Shown here piece by piece: positions 1 to 12,686 of a stretch of 64,000 bases of DNA. The notes beneath the pieces are model-generated. The model was not told the DNA's origin. It searched no databases and saw nothing but the letters and a program-made list of their open reading frames with translations. The stretch is taken from NCBI RefSeq assembly GCF_900604315.1, contig NZ_LR026978.1, positions 1,777,615 to 1,841,614 of the forward strand, given 5' to 3'. Position numbers and translations under genes: made by a program. Numbering within the stretch: position 1 is the first letter of the stretch; each line of letters starts with the position of its first letter. The stretch is from [Erwinia] mediterraneensis (GTDB lineage Bacteria; Pseudomonadota; Gammaproteobacteria; Enterobacterales; Enterobacteriaceae).

Positions 1-43
1 TCCGCAACACGGGTCGCGACAGCGAAACGTCTGTGGGTTGTGA

Positions 44-2945
<2,902 letters not shown>

Positions 2946-3036
2946 ACAACGCCAGAGGCGTTTTGGTGAGAGACGCGATTTTCAGTTTGTTACCCGGATA
3001 CGTTGTGCGGCCTGCGGGCGGCGCGACAACAGAATT

Positions 3037-3156
3037 TGCCTGGCGGCCAGAGCGCGGTGGTCCCACCTGAACCCATGCCGAACTCAGAAGTGAAACGCCG
3101 TAGCGCCGATGGTAGTGTGGGGTCTCCCCATGCGAGAGTAGGGAACTGCCAGGCAT
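3037..3156 (+). rRNA. rrf: 5S ribosomal RNA
   Basis: A 120-nt gene starting TGCCTGGCGGCC and ending CTGCCAGGCAT, so the 5' and 3' ends pair as the 5S helix I. The internal CCATGCCGAACTCAGAAGTG block is diagnostic. It lies 91 bp after the 23S gene and is cotranscribed with it. No tRNA gene is seen between 23S and 5S or after 5S. Confidence 0.98.
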
Positions 3157-3170
3157 CCATACACGACAGA

Positions 3171-3198
3171 GCCCCGTACGCAAGTACGGGGCTTTTTC
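3171..3198 (+). terminator. rRNA operon intrinsic terminator
   Basis: A perfect 9-bp GC-rich stem (GCCCCGTAC / GTACGGGGC) with a GCAA loop is followed by TTTTT. It stands 14 bp after the 5S gene and ends the rRNA operon. Confidence 0.93.
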
Positions 3199-3402
3199 GT
3201 CTGCACACAGGACGGCTTACTGCCTGCAGCTTCGCCCGCCCCGCAGCACGATCTTTCTGAATAACTTCATCATTTTCTTCTTATTACCCTCAACAGCGCT
3301 ATTCCGACTGTCTTCTGAGCGACATACCTTGCTGTTCCGGCCCATTTATGCTGTTCACCAGCTCATTACTCTCTTCTCTGGCAGCCTTTTGCCACGATAA
3401 GC
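3199..3402. other. Non-coding spacer between rRNA operon and metA control region
   Basis: I see no convincing ORF, repeat or RNA gene between the rRNA terminator and the MetR-type site. The metA regulatory region follows immediately. Confidence 0.6.
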
Positions 3403-3415
3403 TGAAACATTTTCA
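3403..3415 (+). promoter_or_regulatory. Candidate MetR binding site upstream of metA
   Basis: TGAAACATTTTCA is an exact match to the MetR consensus TGAA-N5-TTCA. It sits about 30 bp upstream of the likely -35 element, an activator position. MetR is known to activate metA in enterobacteria; its use here is inferred. Confidence 0.75.
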
Positions 3416-3431
3416 TATTCTGCATGAAGGC

Positions 3432-3460
3432 TCGACATTGGAGGAACGCCAGGCTAATGT
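3432..3460 (+). promoter_or_regulatory. Likely metA sigma70 promoter
   Basis: TCGACA and TAATGT are separated by 17 bp. This would place the start of transcription around 3467, inside the tandem met boxes and about 46 bp before the metA ATG. It is a prediction from spacing and element similarity. Confidence 0.55.
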
Positions 3461-3462
3461 TG

Positions 3463-3494
3463 GGCATCTGGATGTCTAAACGTTTATACGGTTG
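3463..3494 (+). promoter_or_regulatory. Tandem MetJ met boxes at metA
   Basis: Four consecutive 8-mers (GGCATCTG, GATGTCTA, AACGTTTA, TACGGTTG) resemble the met-box consensus AGACGTCT, in the arrangement known from enterobacterial metA. They overlap the predicted transcription start, as expected for repression by MetJ with S-adenosylmethionine. Confidence 0.75.
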
Positions 3495-3512
3495 TAAAGA
3501 GGTAAGCAGGTT

Positions 3513-4442
3513 ATGCCCATCAGGATCCCCGACGAATTACCGGCAGTTAACTTTTTGCGCAATGAGAATGTCTTTGTGATGACCTCATCACGCGCCAGTG
3601 TTCAGGAGATCCGTCCGTTAAAAGTGTTGATACTCAATCTGATGCCGAAGAAGATTGAGACGGAAAATCAGTTCCTGCGCCTGTTATCCAATTCGCCGTT
3701 GCAGATCGATATTCAGCTGCTGCGTATCGACAGCCGGGAATCGCGTAATACGCCGATGGAACACCTCAATAACTTTTACTGTAACTTTGAGGATATCCAG
3801 CATGACAACTTTGATGGCCTGATCGTCACCGGCGCGCCGCTGGGGTTGATCGATTTCAATGATGTGGCCTGGTGGCCGCAAATCCAGCGGGTGTTACACT
3901 GGGCAAAAGAGCATGTCACCTCTACGCTGTTTGTCTGCTGGGCGGTACAGGCTGCGCTGAACATCCTCTACGGCATCCCCAAGCAGACCCGGAAACGCAA
4001 GCTGTCAGGTGTATACGAACATCAGATTCTGCATCCACATGCACTGCTGACACGCGGCTTTGATGATAGCTTCCTCGCGCCGCATTCACGTTACGCTGAT
4101 TTCCCGTCGCAGCTGATCCGTGATTACACCGATCTGGAACTCTTTGCCGAGTCGGAGGAAACCGGAGCCTATCTGCTGGCGAGCAAAGATAAGCGTCTGG
4201 TATTTGTTACCGGCCATCCGGAATATGATGCGCTCACGCTGTCTGGCGAATATCAACGCGATAGCGAGGCGGGTCTGCAGCCGGAAGTGCCGTGGAATTA
4301 CTTTCCGCAGGACAACCCGGCGCTGCCGCCGCGAGCCACCTGGCGCAGCCATGGCAACCTGCTGTTTTCCAACTGGCTGAACTACTACGTCTATCAGATC
4401 ACGCCATTCGATCTGCGCCATATGAATCCTACCCTCGACTAA
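3513..4442 (+). CDS. metA: Homoserine O-succinyltransferase
   Basis: This cytoplasmic enzyme transfers succinyl from succinyl-CoA to homoserine, the first committed step of methionine synthesis. The protein has 309 residues, the E. coli MetA length. The catalytic cysteine lies in the [10 protein letters not shown] segment (near residue 142), and the C-terminal GHPEYD segment carries the His of the catalytic pair. The ATG is preceded by an AAGAGGT ribosome-binding site. Tandem met boxes and a MetR-type site lie directly upstream. metH follows after 95 bp on the same strand, so the first and last enzymes of methionine synthesis are neighbours here. In E. coli aceBAK and iclR lie between them. 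Confidence 0.97.
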   Translation: MPIRIPDELPAVNFLRNENVFVMTSSRASVQEIRPLKVLILNLMPKKIETENQFLRLLSNSPLQIDIQLLRIDSRESRNTPMEHLNNFYCNFEDIQHDNFDGLIVTGAPLGLIDFNDVAWWPQIQRVLHWAKEHVTSTLFVCWAVQAALNILYGIPKQTRKRKLSGVYEHQILHPHALLTRGFDDSFLAPHSRYADFPSQLIRDYTDLELFAESEETGAYLLASKDKRLVFVTGHPEYDALTLSGEYQRDSEAGLQPEVPWNYFPQDNPALPPRATWRSHGNLLFSNWLNYYVYQITPFDLRHMNPTLD

Positions 4443-4537
4443 TACCGTAAAAGTAAGGTCGCTTTTACCCGCCTGGAAGATGTGCCAGTATGTCAGGCTG
4501 GCATTTCAGCCAGGCGATTGACGTGAATGAGGCAAGA

Positions 4538-7500
4538 GTGAGTAACAGAACCGAAGCGCTGCACCAGCAGCTCGCCCGACGCATTATGGTGCTGGATGGC
4601 GGTATGGGCACCATGATCCAGAGTTACCGACTGGATGAGCAAGATTTTCGCGGCACACGTTTTGCCGACTGGCCCTGCGATCTTAAAGGCAATAACGACT
4701 TGCTGGTGCTGAGTAAGCCGGAGGTCATCAGTGAAATCCATCACGCTTACCTCGCTGCAGGTGCTGACATTCTGGAAACCAACACCTTTAATGCCACTTC
4801 TATCGCCATGGCGGATTACCAGATGGAGGCGCTGTCGGCAGAGATTAACTATGCAGCGGCAAAACTGGCGCGTGCCTGCGCCGACGAGTGGAGCGCAAAA
4901 ACGCCGGAACGTCCGCGTTATGTTGCCGGAGTACTGGGTCCCACTAACCGTACCTGCTCCATCTCACCTGACGTCAACGATCCCGCATTCCGTAATATCA
5001 CCTTTAACCAGCTGGCGGCGGCATACCGGGAATCAACGCGCGCGCTGATCGAAGGCGGTGTCGACCTGATTATGATTGAAACGGTGTTCGATACGCTGAA
5101 CGCCAAAGCGGCGATCTATGCCGTACAGAGTGAAATGGAAGCGCTGGGTGTCGAACTGCCGCTGATGATCTCTGGCACCATCACGGATGCCTCAGGACGT
5201 ACGCTGACAGGCCAGACGACAGAAGCGTTTTATAACTCGCTGCGCCACGCCGAGCCGCTCGCCTTTGGTCTGAACTGCGCGCTGGGTCCAGATGAACTGC
5301 GTCAGTATGTTGCGGAACTGTCGCGCATCGCTGAGTGCTATGTCAGCGCCCACCCGAACGCCGGTTTGCCGAACGCCTTTGGTGAATACGATCTTGATGC
5401 CAGCGTGATGGCGCAGCAGATAGGCGAATGGGCGCAGGCTGGCTTCCTGAATATTGTGGGCGGCTGCTGTGGCACCACCCCGGCGCACATTGCCGCGATT
5501 GCAGATGCGGTCGCGAACCAGAAACCCCGTCAGCTGCCGGAACTGCCGGTGGCTTGTCGCCTCTCTGGCCTTGAGCCGCTGAATATTGGCGCCGACTCGC
5601 TGTTCGTCAACGTGGGTGAGCGTACTAACGTTACCGGTTCGGCTAAGTTCAAACGCCTGATCAAAGAAGAGAAGTATCACGAAGCGCTGGAAGTGGCGCG
5701 TCAGCAGGTGGAGAGCGGCGCGCAGATCATCGACATTAACATGGATGAGGGCATGCTCGACGCCGAAGCGGCGATGGTGCGTTTCCTTAACCTGATCGCC
5801 GGTGAACCCGATATTGCCCGTGTACCGATCATGATCGACTCCTCGAAGTGGGAGGTGATTGAAAAGGGGCTGCAATGTATTCAGGGCAAGGGCATCGTTA
5901 ACTCCATTTCGATGAAAGAGGGCGAAGAGGCCTTTATTCAACATGCACGTCAGGTGCGCCGCTATGGCGCGGCCATGGTGGTGATGGCCTTTGATGAAGA
6001 GGGACAGGCTGATACACGCGCACGTAAAATTGAGATCTGTCGCCGTGCTTATCGGATTCTGACTGAGCAGGTCGGCTTCCCACCAGAAGACATCATTTTT
6101 GACCCGAATATTTTCGCGGTCGCCACCGGTATCGATGAACATAATAACTATGCGATGGATTTCATCGGTGCCTGCGAAGATATCAAACGCGAACTGCCCC
6201 ATGCGCTGATCTCCGGCGGCGTTTCTAACGTCTCCTTCTCTTTCCGGGGTAACGACCCGGTGCGCGAAGCGATCCATGCGGTATTTCTTTATTATGCCAT
6301 CCGCAACGGCATGGATATGGGGATCGTTAATGCCGGGCAGCTGGCAATTTATGACGATCTGCCTGGCGAACTGCGTGATGCCGTAGAAGATGTCATTCTC
6401 AACCGTCGGCCTGATGGCACCGAGCGTTTACTGGCGCTGGCGGAAAAATATCGCAGCAGCAAAGATCAGGGGGCGGAAGATAAGCAGCAGGCCGAATGGC
6501 GTAGCTGGGATGTGGTGAAGCGGCTGGAGTACGCACTGGTAAAAGGCATCACCGAATTTATCGAGCAGGATACGGAAGAAGCACGCCATCTTTTTGCCCG
6601 TCCGATTGAAGTGATCGAAGGGCCGTTGATGGCGGGCATGAACGTGGTTGGCGATCTTTTCGGCGAAGGGAAAATGTTCCTTCCGCAGGTGGTGAAGTCG
6701 GCGCGCGTCATGAAGCAGGCGGTGGCCTGGCTGGAGCCCTTTATTGAAGCCAGCAAAGAGGTCGGTAAAAGCAATGGCAAAATCGTGCTGGCAACGGTAA
6801 AAGGCGATGTCCACGATATCGGCAAGAATATCGTTGGCGTGGTGCTGCAATGCAACAACTACGAGATTATTGACCTCGGTGTGATGGTGCCCGCCGAGAA
6901 GATCCTGAAAACCGCGCGTGACGTGAACGCCGATATTATCGGCCTCTCCGGTCTGATCACACCGTCGCTGGATGAGATGGTCAACGTGGCGAAAGAGATG
7001 GAGCGTCAGGGCTTCACCCTGCCGCTGCTGATTGGCGGCGCGACAACCTCAAAAGCGCACACGGCGGTGAAAATCGAGCAGAACTACAGCGGCCCGACAG
7101 TTTATGTGCAAAATGCTTCACGTACGGTCGGAGTGGTCTCGTCGCTGCTGTCCGACACGTTAAAAGCGGATTTTGTCACGCGTACGCGTAAAGAGTACGA
7201 GACGGTACGTACGCAACATGCGCGGAAAAAACCACGCACGCCACCGGTGACCTTGCAGGCGGCGCGGGAAAATGCTCAGCAGTTCGATTGGGAAAACTAT
7301 ACGCCGCCGGTAGCGCACCGTTTGGGCGTCAGCGCGGTGGAAGCCAGCATCGATACGCTGCGTAACTATATCGACTGGACGCCGTTCTTTTTAACCTGGT
7401 CACTGGCAGGGAAATATCCGCGCATCCTGGAAGATGAGGTGGTGGGTGAGGAAGCGCAGCGTCTGTTTGCCGATGCCAACGCGCTACTTGATAAGCTCAG

Positions 7501-8221
7501 CGCGCAGGGCACCTTAAAGCCACGCGGCGTGGTCGGCATTTTCCCGGCCAACCGTACAGGCGACGATATTGAAATCTACACTGATGAGAGTCGGCAGCAG
7601 GTGTTGTGTGTGAGTCACCACTTACGTCAGCAGACGGAGAAAAACGGCTTTGCGAACTACTGCCTGGCGGATTTCGTGGCACCGAAAGCGAGCGGCAAAG
7701 CGGATTACCTCGGTGCCTTTGCCGTTACGGGCGGGCTGGAAGAGGATGCGCTGGCGGAGGCCTATGAGCGTCAGCATGATGATTACAATAAAATCATGGT
7801 GAAGGCCATTGCAGACCGCCTGGCAGAAGCCTTTGCTGAGTACCTGCATGAGCGGGTACGTAAGGTGATCTGGGGCTATGCCGCGCATGAAAACCTGAGC
7901 AACGAAGAGCTGGTACGGGAAAATTATCAGGGCATTCGTCCGGCACCAGGCTATCCCGCCTGTCCGGAGCATACCGAGAAAGCGATTATCTGGCAGTTAC
8001 TGGATGTGGAAAAACACACCGGTATGCAGCTGACCGAGTCCTTTGCGATGTGGCCGGGCGCTTCCGTCTCTGGCTGGTACTTCAGTCATCCGGAAAGCAA
8101 ATATTTTGCCGTGGCGCAGATACAGCGCGATCAGGTAGAAGATTATGCAGCGCGTAAAGGGATGGCGGTAAGTGAGGTAGAGCGCTGGCTGGCACCGAAT
8201 CTCGGCTATGACGCAGAGTAA
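4538..8221 (+). CDS. metH: Cobalamin-dependent methionine synthase
   Basis: It transfers a methyl group from methyltetrahydrofolate to homocysteine through cobalamin. Domains in order: the homocysteine-binding barrel with zinc cysteines in LNCALG and GGCCGT (near 247 and 310-311), the pterin-binding barrel starting around 350, the cobalamin cap and Rossmann domains with the cobalt-ligand motif DVHDIG (near 757), and the C-terminal AdoMet reactivation domain with [16 protein letters not shown] chose the GTG at 4538: it has GAGG five bases upstream and gives 1227 residues, exactly the E. coli length. An in-frame ATG at 4490 would add 16 unrelated residues. It probably depends on imported or locally made B12; no cobalamin genes are in the window. 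Confidence 0.97.
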   Translation: MSNRTEALHQQLARRIMVLDGGMGTMIQSYRLDEQDFRGTRFADWPCDLKGNNDLLVLSKPEVISEIHHAYLAAGADILETNTFNATSIAMADYQMEALSAEINYAAAKLARACADEWSAKTPERPRYVAGVLGPTNRTCSISPDVNDPAFRNITFNQLAAAYRESTRALIEGGVDLIMIETVFDTLNAKAAIYAVQSEMEALGVELPLMISGTITDASGRTLTGQTTEAFYNSLRHAEPLAFGLNCALGPDELRQYVAELSRIAECYVSAHPNAGLPNAFGEYDLDASVMAQQIGEWAQAGFLNIVGGCCGTTPAHIAAIADAVANQKPRQLPELPVACRLSGLEPLNIGADSLFVNVGERTNVTGSAKFKRLIKEEKYHEALEVARQQVESGAQIIDINMDEGMLDAEAAMVRFLNLIAGEPDIARVPIMIDSSKWEVIEKGLQCIQGKGIVNSISMKEGEEAFIQHARQVRRYGAAMVVMAFDEEGQADTRARKIEICRRAYRILTEQVGFPPEDIIFDPNIFAVATGIDEHNNYAMDFIGACEDIKRELPHALISGGVSNVSFSFRGNDPVREAIHAVFLYYAIRNGMDMGIVNAGQLAIYDDLPGELRDAVEDVILNRRPDGTERLLALAEKYRSSKDQGAEDKQQAEWRSWDVVKRLEYALVKGITEFIEQDTEEARHLFARPIEVIEGPLMAGMNVVGDLFGEGKMFLPQVVKSARVMKQAVAWLEPFIEASKEVGKSNGKIVLATVKGDVHDIGKNIVGVVLQCNNYEIIDLGVMVPAEKILKTARDVNADIIGLSGLITPSLDEMVNVAKEMERQGFTLPLLIGGATTSKAHTAVKIEQNYSGPTVYVQNASRTVGVVSSLLSDTLKADFVTRTRKEYETVRTQHARKKPRTPPVTLQAARENAQQFDWENYTPPVAHRLGVSAVEASIDTLRNYIDWTPFFLTWSLAGKYPRILEDEVVGEEAQRLFADANALLDKLSAQGTLKPRGVVGIFPANRTGDDIEIYTDESRQQVLCVSHHLRQQTEKNGFANYCLADFVAPKASGKADYLGAFAVTGGLEEDALAEAYERQHDDYNKIMVKAIADRLAEAFAEYLHERVRKVIWGYAAHENLSNEELVRENYQGIRPAPGYPACPEHTEKAIIWQLLDVEKHTGMQLTESFAMWPGASVSGWYFSHPESKYFAVAQIQRDQVEDYAARKGMAVSEVERWLAPNLGYDAE

Positions 8222-8251
8222 AAAAAGGGCAGCATCGCTGCCGCCCTGCTG

Positions 8252-10342
8252 TCAGTTAAAACGCGCGTCACGATCTGACGTTAAATCATAGAGCTGATAT
8301 TTGCGGCCCAGGATCTGGCCACCGTCGCGGGTCAACGGCACCCAGTTGATCTGCGCACGGCCACGGCTCGGCGTTACGGTAAAGAGATCCATCGGCACCG
8401 AAATATAGAAGCCCTTGGTAAAATCGCCTTCGCCATACTCTTCCGCTGAGACATTGGTGCGTGTGGCATAAACGCCCACCATAACGCCGCTGTCAAAGCG
8501 CTTCGACACATCCAGCGTTGCGCCTTTGTCTTTCGCCAGATACTGGCCCACGCTGGCTTTCACTACCAGATCCTGCATAAACCAGGGACGCCAGTACGCG
8601 GTAAGGTTGCCGGTGGCGGCTTTATAGTCGGTGAACTGCATCATGTTGTCCCAGTCACGCTGCTTCACGTAGTTGACATCCAGCCCCAGCGCCCAGTTGC
8701 TGTCTACCGGCCGCCACAACAGTTCAGCGCCTGCGCCGCCATACATGGTTTCCAGATAGCCGCCATAGAGCTGGCCATAGACGTTGCCCCCGAGGTAACC
8801 CATATAGTTGGCCTGCAGATCGTTGACGTAGACGTTATTTGCTACGTAGTCGCGGATATGGGTGCGCACGCGCGGTAATGAAGAGTCGGCAGGGGCGCCG
8901 TTGTAGTTGAACTTATCGTAATTGTTGGCGATGTTGCCAAACAGGCTGCCGCTCAGCAGCAGATGTTTTGTCAGCCAGAATTCGGCGTTGCCCATCACGC
9001 CCGCCTGGTACATGTAAAAACTTTCCGGTCCGCCCACCGACTGATTGAGAACCGGCGACACACTGAAGTTAAAGCGATCTTTACGGATAAAGAAGCCCTG
9101 CTCTGTTTCACCGGGATCGACGGGATTTATGCGCTTCTGCTGCAGCGTCTGCTCATGTCCCAGCGGGTAACCGCTCAGCGCCTGATGCAGGCTGGCCACA
9201 TCCGTTTCGGTCGTCACCTGCGGCATATTAAAGCGCGTTTCGGTGACGCGTAGCGTATCGATGCCTGCAGGCAGATGGTTCATCATAATACGATTGGCGC
9301 GATCGACCCCTTCACGCGTATCGCGATATTTAGACTGCTCGCCCGTCACATAAAGCGTGTTGCCTTTGGTCTGAATCCGCGGTCCGTTGAGCCCGGCGTT
9401 ATATTTCAGCGCGGTGAGCTGGTCTGCCACCACCGTGGGCTGCAGCAGCTTCTCCTGCGGGTGCGGATCATACGCCGGGCGGGCAGCATCAAGATGCGAC
9501 TGGCGCAAATCGTTAAAGTTAGTGCGCACGGTAATGCCGAACATAAAGGTGTTGCCGCGCTCATAGCTGGCGTTAATGTCAGCCCAGTCGGTCAGGCGGT
9601 AGACCGCCCCGACGTTGACCTTACTGCGTTGCTCCAGGCGGCCGGCAAAATCACTCTGGTAATCATTGCCTTCATATTCCAGTTTCAGGCGCAACGGCTG
9701 CCACGGCGTCTGATACTCAACGCCGCCAAACAGCGCCGCCGGGCCGTGGAACATCTGTGAACCGTCGATGGAGCCGGCAGTCCCATTGCCGGAGCGGTTA
9801 CAGAAACTGTCGCTGTAAGAGCAGAACGGGTTGGTGATCGAACCGCTGTTGCCGAGATAGCCCCAGGCGATGCCGAAGGTGAAATCCAGCGGTCCCCAGG
9901 CTTTGCTGGCCACCAGATATTCGCTGTCAAACAGGCCGGTGCCGCCAAGGTCACGCGTTCCTGCGGCCACCTGCGGCAGCCAGTAGCTCTCTTCCCACAG
10001 CCGCAGCTTGAGGTCAAAGGCTTTATCTTTATAGCTCTGCGTGCCGCTGAAGTTGTCTACCGCGCTGTAACGGCGGGTGCGGACGTCGGTATAACGCACG
10101 GTTGTCTCCAGCCAGGGAAACAGCTGGATCGACGCAGAATAGTAGCGGTACTGATCGTTATCACGAAAGTTCAGGCTGAATTCACCCTCGCGCGCCATTC
10201 GCGCCGTGGGCGTCTGCAGCAGACCGACGCCGCCAAAATCGGATTGTGAAGGGCCGGGCGGTTCGGACCAGAGGGTGGCCTGCGCCGGAAAAGCGGCGGC
10301 GACGGAAACAGCCAGCAGGCTGAGAAGATTATGTTTTTTCAT
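8252..10342 (-). CDS. yjbH: YjbH-family outer-membrane exopolysaccharide export protein
   Basis: This is the last gene of the yjbEFGH operon, which is linked to production of an uncharacterised exopolysaccharide in E. coli. The 696-residue precursor starts with a signal peptide ending in AQA (about residue 22). It then shows the typical [13 protein letters not shown] segment and long alternating aromatic/polar stretches expected of a beta-barrel. It overlaps yjbG by one base (TGATG), so translation is probably coupled. The four genes have the same order as in E. coli, but the operon points toward metH because the whole block is inverted here. The stop lies only 30 bp from the metH stop, so transcription converges. 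Confidence 0.93.
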   Translation of the reverse strand: MKKHNLLSLLAVSVAAAFPAQATLWSEPPGPSQSDFGGVGLLQTPTARMAREGEFSLNFRDNDQYRYYSASIQLFPWLETTVRYTDVRTRRYSAVDNFSGTQSYKDKAFDLKLRLWEESYWLPQVAAGTRDLGGTGLFDSEYLVASKAWGPLDFTFGIAWGYLGNSGSITNPFCSYSDSFCNRSGNGTAGSIDGSQMFHGPAALFGGVEYQTPWQPLRLKLEYEGNDYQSDFAGRLEQRSKVNVGAVYRLTDWADINASYERGNTFMFGITVRTNFNDLRQSHLDAARPAYDPHPQEKLLQPTVVADQLTALKYNAGLNGPRIQTKGNTLYVTGEQSKYRDTREGVDRANRIMMNHLPAGIDTLRVTETRFNMPQVTTETDVASLHQALSGYPLGHEQTLQQKRINPVDPGETEQGFFIRKDRFNFSVSPVLNQSVGGPESFYMYQAGVMGNAEFWLTKHLLLSGSLFGNIANNYDKFNYNGAPADSSLPRVRTHIRDYVANNVYVNDLQANYMGYLGGNVYGQLYGGYLETMYGGAGAELLWRPVDSNWALGLDVNYVKQRDWDNMMQFTDYKAATGNLTAYWRPWFMQDLVVKASVGQYLAKDKGATLDVSKRFDSGVMVGVYATRTNVSAEEYGEGDFTKGFYISVPMDLFTVTPSRGRAQINWVPLTRDGGQILGRKYQLYDLTSDRDARFN

Positions 10343-11085
10343 CAGTCCGGGATCCGGTGAGTCAGAACGGTAAGAATGCGGCTGTTCAGATCGGCAAAGG
10401 CGTGTGGCAGGCTCCCGTCAGAGAAGCCCACAAACAGCGTGCTGCCTGGCTCAACCTCGGCATAGCGGTGATTAAAGTACGCCACAGGAACCTGGAGGGT
10501 AGCACCGGCGGGCGTAATCACGGTCACGACGCTTTTTTCCGCGCCGGCGAGACGCGCGTGCCCTTCAAGGTAATCCCGGACGTCACGTCCCGGCTGCCAG
10601 CTGACCGCACCGGCATCGGCGATCGCGCCCACCAGCAGCACGCTGTCAGGCTGATCCAGCGTATAGACATCGTAACGCCCTTTCAGGCGGCGGTTGGCTT
10701 CTGGCCGGATACGCACCCAGTCAGGGTCGAGCGGGGTAAACTGCCGTCCGGTTACCCGTAAGCGGCTCAGCTGCTGAATCACCTGGCCAATCGCTGCGGC
10801 GCGTTCGCCATCGGTCTGCGCCTGCCAGGCGCGTAGTGCGGCCAGCGTCTGTTGATAGTGCTGCTGTGCAATGGCGGTAGCGCCATGTTCCGCAATCAGT
10901 GTGCCGGGCCACCAGCTGCGACCCGCCAGCGCCGGACTGGCTAACAGGGTTGCCAGATCCTGCGCATGGTCTACCTGGACGGTGGCACTATTACCCGGAT
11001 AATGAACAGTGACCTGGCTGTCCGCCAGCGCCACGGCAGAGCCGCAAAAGGCCAGACCGGCCAGCAGAGACATTATATTTTTCAT
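10342..11085 (-). CDS. yjbG: YjbG, GfcC-family periplasmic polysaccharide-operon protein
   Basis: A 247-residue protein with an N-terminal signal peptide (cleavage probably after ALA near residue 21). It belongs to the capsule-associated GfcC/YjbG family, whose periplasmic members accompany Wza-like exporters; the biochemical role is not established. It overlaps yjbF by four bases (ATGA) at its start and yjbH by one base at its end, marking a tightly coupled operon. I see no truncation or frameshift. Confidence 0.9.
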   Translation of the reverse strand: MKNIMSLLAGLAFCGSAVALADSQVTVHYPGNSATVQVDHAQDLATLLASPALAGRSWWPGTLIAEHGATAIAQQHYQQTLAALRAWQAQTDGERAAAIGQVIQQLSRLRVTGRQFTPLDPDWVRIRPEANRRLKGRYDVYTLDQPDSVLLVGAIADAGAVSWQPGRDVRDYLEGHARLAGAEKSVVTVITPAGATLQVPVAYFNHRYAEVEPGSTLFVGFSDGSLPHAFADLNSRILTVLTHRIPD

Positions 11086-11729
11086 GATTTCGCCGGCTTG
11101 AGAATGGTGGTATCAATCGGGAAGGTCGCGGCGCCCAGCATCTGTCGCGCCTGCACCACTTCGCCGCTACGGTTATCGATCCAGAAGGTGTTTTCCCACT
11201 CAGCGCCGCTGGCAGCGATACTCACCGCTTCATGCCAGACGCGACAGGGGACAGAATTGCCGGCCAGGGTCAGCACCTCATCATCGCCACGACGAAAGCG
11301 TGATACTGCCGTACCGGCGCGCGTATTGCCTTGCTCGCTCCAGCGCATGATGCGTGTCCATTGCGTATCCTGTTGCAGATGCAGCGCGTCGGCGAGGGGA
11401 TCCTGGCTGAGATTGCTGACCTGTTGCAGGTTATCTGTCAGCCCGAGCGTTTTCACCAGGCGACCATGTTGGGTCACCAGCATTGCTCTGTCCTGGGTGA
11501 TCCATTTTTGCTGCCCGTTTTCGTTGTAGCCGAGTACGATAAAAATTCGCGGTCCCTGGTTAATATGGGCATACATGCTGGCGTAAGGCAGTGCCCGCAC
11601 CTGCTCATCGCTGACCGTGACGTCATCCGGCCCGTTAACCGCCAGTCTGGCGGTCTCTATTAACCCTTTTTGCGTTTGTGTGCAGGCCTGCAGCAGCAGG
11701 CAAAACAGCAACAGAGAAAGTTGGCGCAC
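11082..11729 (-). CDS. yjbF: YjbF outer-membrane lipoprotein
   Basis: This is the lipoprotein member of the yjbEFGH exopolysaccharide operon. The GTG at 11729 is the likely start: it is preceded by an AGGGA ribosome-binding sequence and gives a compact signal peptide RQLSLLLFCLLLQAC with the lipobox LLQAC, so the mature protein begins at Cys 15 of about 215 residues. An in-frame ATG at 11774 would put 15 extra residues, including a proline-free aromatic stretch, before the signal. Family knowledge places the protein in the outer membrane with YjbH; function is otherwise unknown. Confidence 0.9.
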   Translation of the reverse strand: MRQLSLLLFCLLLQACTQTQKGLIETARLAVNGPDDVTVSDEQVRALPYASMYAHINQGPRIFIVLGYNENGQQKWITQDRAMLVTQHGRLVKTLGLTDNLQQVSNLSQDPLADALHLQQDTQWTRIMRWSEQGNTRAGTAVSRFRRGDDEVLTLAGNSVPCRVWHEAVSIAASGAEWENTFWIDNRSGEVVQARQMLGAATFPIDTTILKPAKS

Positions 11730-11764
11730 AGCGTATCCCTGATAAAATCGAACAAACCCGGAAA

Positions 11765-11788
11765 ATAACCACACGAACGTGTGGTTAT
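11765..11788 (-). terminator. Hairpin between yjbE and yjbF (attenuator or partial terminator)
   Basis: A perfect 10-bp stem (ATAACCACAC / GTGTGGTTAT) with a four-base loop sits in the 74-bp gap between yjbE and yjbF. On the minus strand it is followed by TTTTC. This would let yjbE be transcribed in excess over the downstream three genes, or protect its mRNA 3' end. The role is inferred. Confidence 0.6.
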
Positions 11789-11803
11789 GTTTAAAGCCCT
11801 GCG

Positions 11804-12052
11804 TTAATGCAGAGTGCTTGTGGTGGTGGTCGTGGTGGTGCCGGTATTAGATCCGTCGCCGCCACCTGCAGTGGCAAGACCGATACCCGCCAACGCCCCC
11901 AGGGCGCCGATACCCAGCGTCGTAGAGGCGCCTGCGGAAACGGCTTCCGCCTGCGCTCCTGCGGCTACCCCTGCTTCTTCCGGCGCAGCAAATGCCGTAG
12001 AAGAGAAGGCCAGGTAAATAAGCGCTGCACCTGCAGCTATCACTTTTTTCAT
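11804..12052 (-). CDS. yjbE: YjbE small secreted Gly/Ala/Thr-rich protein
   Basis: An 82-residue protein with a signal peptide ending AFA (about residue 22). A low-complexity Ala/Gly/Ser body follows, then the C-terminal hallmark TGGGDGSNTG plus a run of threonines, which is shared with E. coli YjbE. It is the first gene of the yjbEFGH operon. The mature product is tiny, lacks cysteines and is probably periplasmic or surface associated; its function is unknown. The operon is known to respond to the Rcs phosphorelay in E. coli. Confidence 0.9.
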   Translation of the reverse strand: MKKVIAAGAALIYLAFSSTAFAAPEEAGVAAGAQAEAVSAGASTTLGIGALGALAGIGLATAGGGDGSNTGTTTTTTTSTLH

Positions 12053-12630
12053 AACAACATGTCCTGCATTAAAGGAATGGAGGATTTACCCGTTCGGGCG
12101 CGGTCAGTATAGGGCAACAAATTATCAGAGTTCAGCGTGAGTGGAAGAGGGCAGAAAATGGATTCTATCCTGGCAAAAATAGGGTGAGATGCTTTATAGG
12201 TGGAGTTTATGCCTGGGTGCGTCGGCTTAATTTCGTAATTTAATTTGCGAATATCATTAAGCCTGGAATAAGATGCTTTTTAAAGAAAAAACACAATAAA
12301 AACAGCTATTTCGGATTTACCTCAGCATTATGAAAATCTATTTCTTTATTAATCAGGGGCTAAGTTTTACGTTACCTGACAATCAGGGCCACAAATAGTC
12401 AGAGTGGTTTCAGATTAATTTCAGGTTTTCCGCATTTAGATCCGGCTATTTTAAGAATTATCCATGGCGATGGTACGGATCAGGTTATAATCAGAGGAAA
12501 TATAAGGTCTTTTAACGGATAGAACGCACTGCCCTTGTCGGGGTTAGCGATCATCTCTGATGAGCGCTGGACTTAATCCGGTCGCGACGGTGACCTGCGT
12601 CCAGGAAAAGCGGGAAAATAAAAAGCGCAT
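12053..12630. other. AT-rich intergenic region upstream of yjbE, with a possible RcsAB box
   Basis: No ORF is credible here. TAAGAATTATCCAT at 12452-12465 matches 10 of 14 positions of the RcsAB-box consensus TAAGAATATTCCTA. It lies about 400 bp upstream of yjbE, far for direct activation but in a region that belongs only to the yjbE promoter side. I could not place a convincing yjbE promoter by eye. Confidence 0.4.
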
Positions 12631-12664
12631 AAAAAAATGCCAGTCACCTGAGTGACTGGCATTT
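12631..12664 (-). terminator. pgi intrinsic terminator
   Basis: A 13-bp stem (AAATGCCAGTCAC / GTGACTGGCATTT) with a four-base loop is followed on the minus strand by a run of T residues. It lies just after the pgi stop codon. Confidence 0.9.
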
Positions 12665-12686
12665 GCATCAATCCCGCCGGTGGCAA

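Noticed and set aside
4490..4537. ATG start for metH giving 1243 residues
   Set aside because: The GTG at 4538 has a well-placed GAGG and reproduces the 1227-residue family length; the extra 16 residues have no family likeness.
5192..6277. Long antisense ORF of 361 codons within metH
   Set aside because: It is a shadow of the strongly conserved metH frame and has no ribosome-binding site or family likeness.
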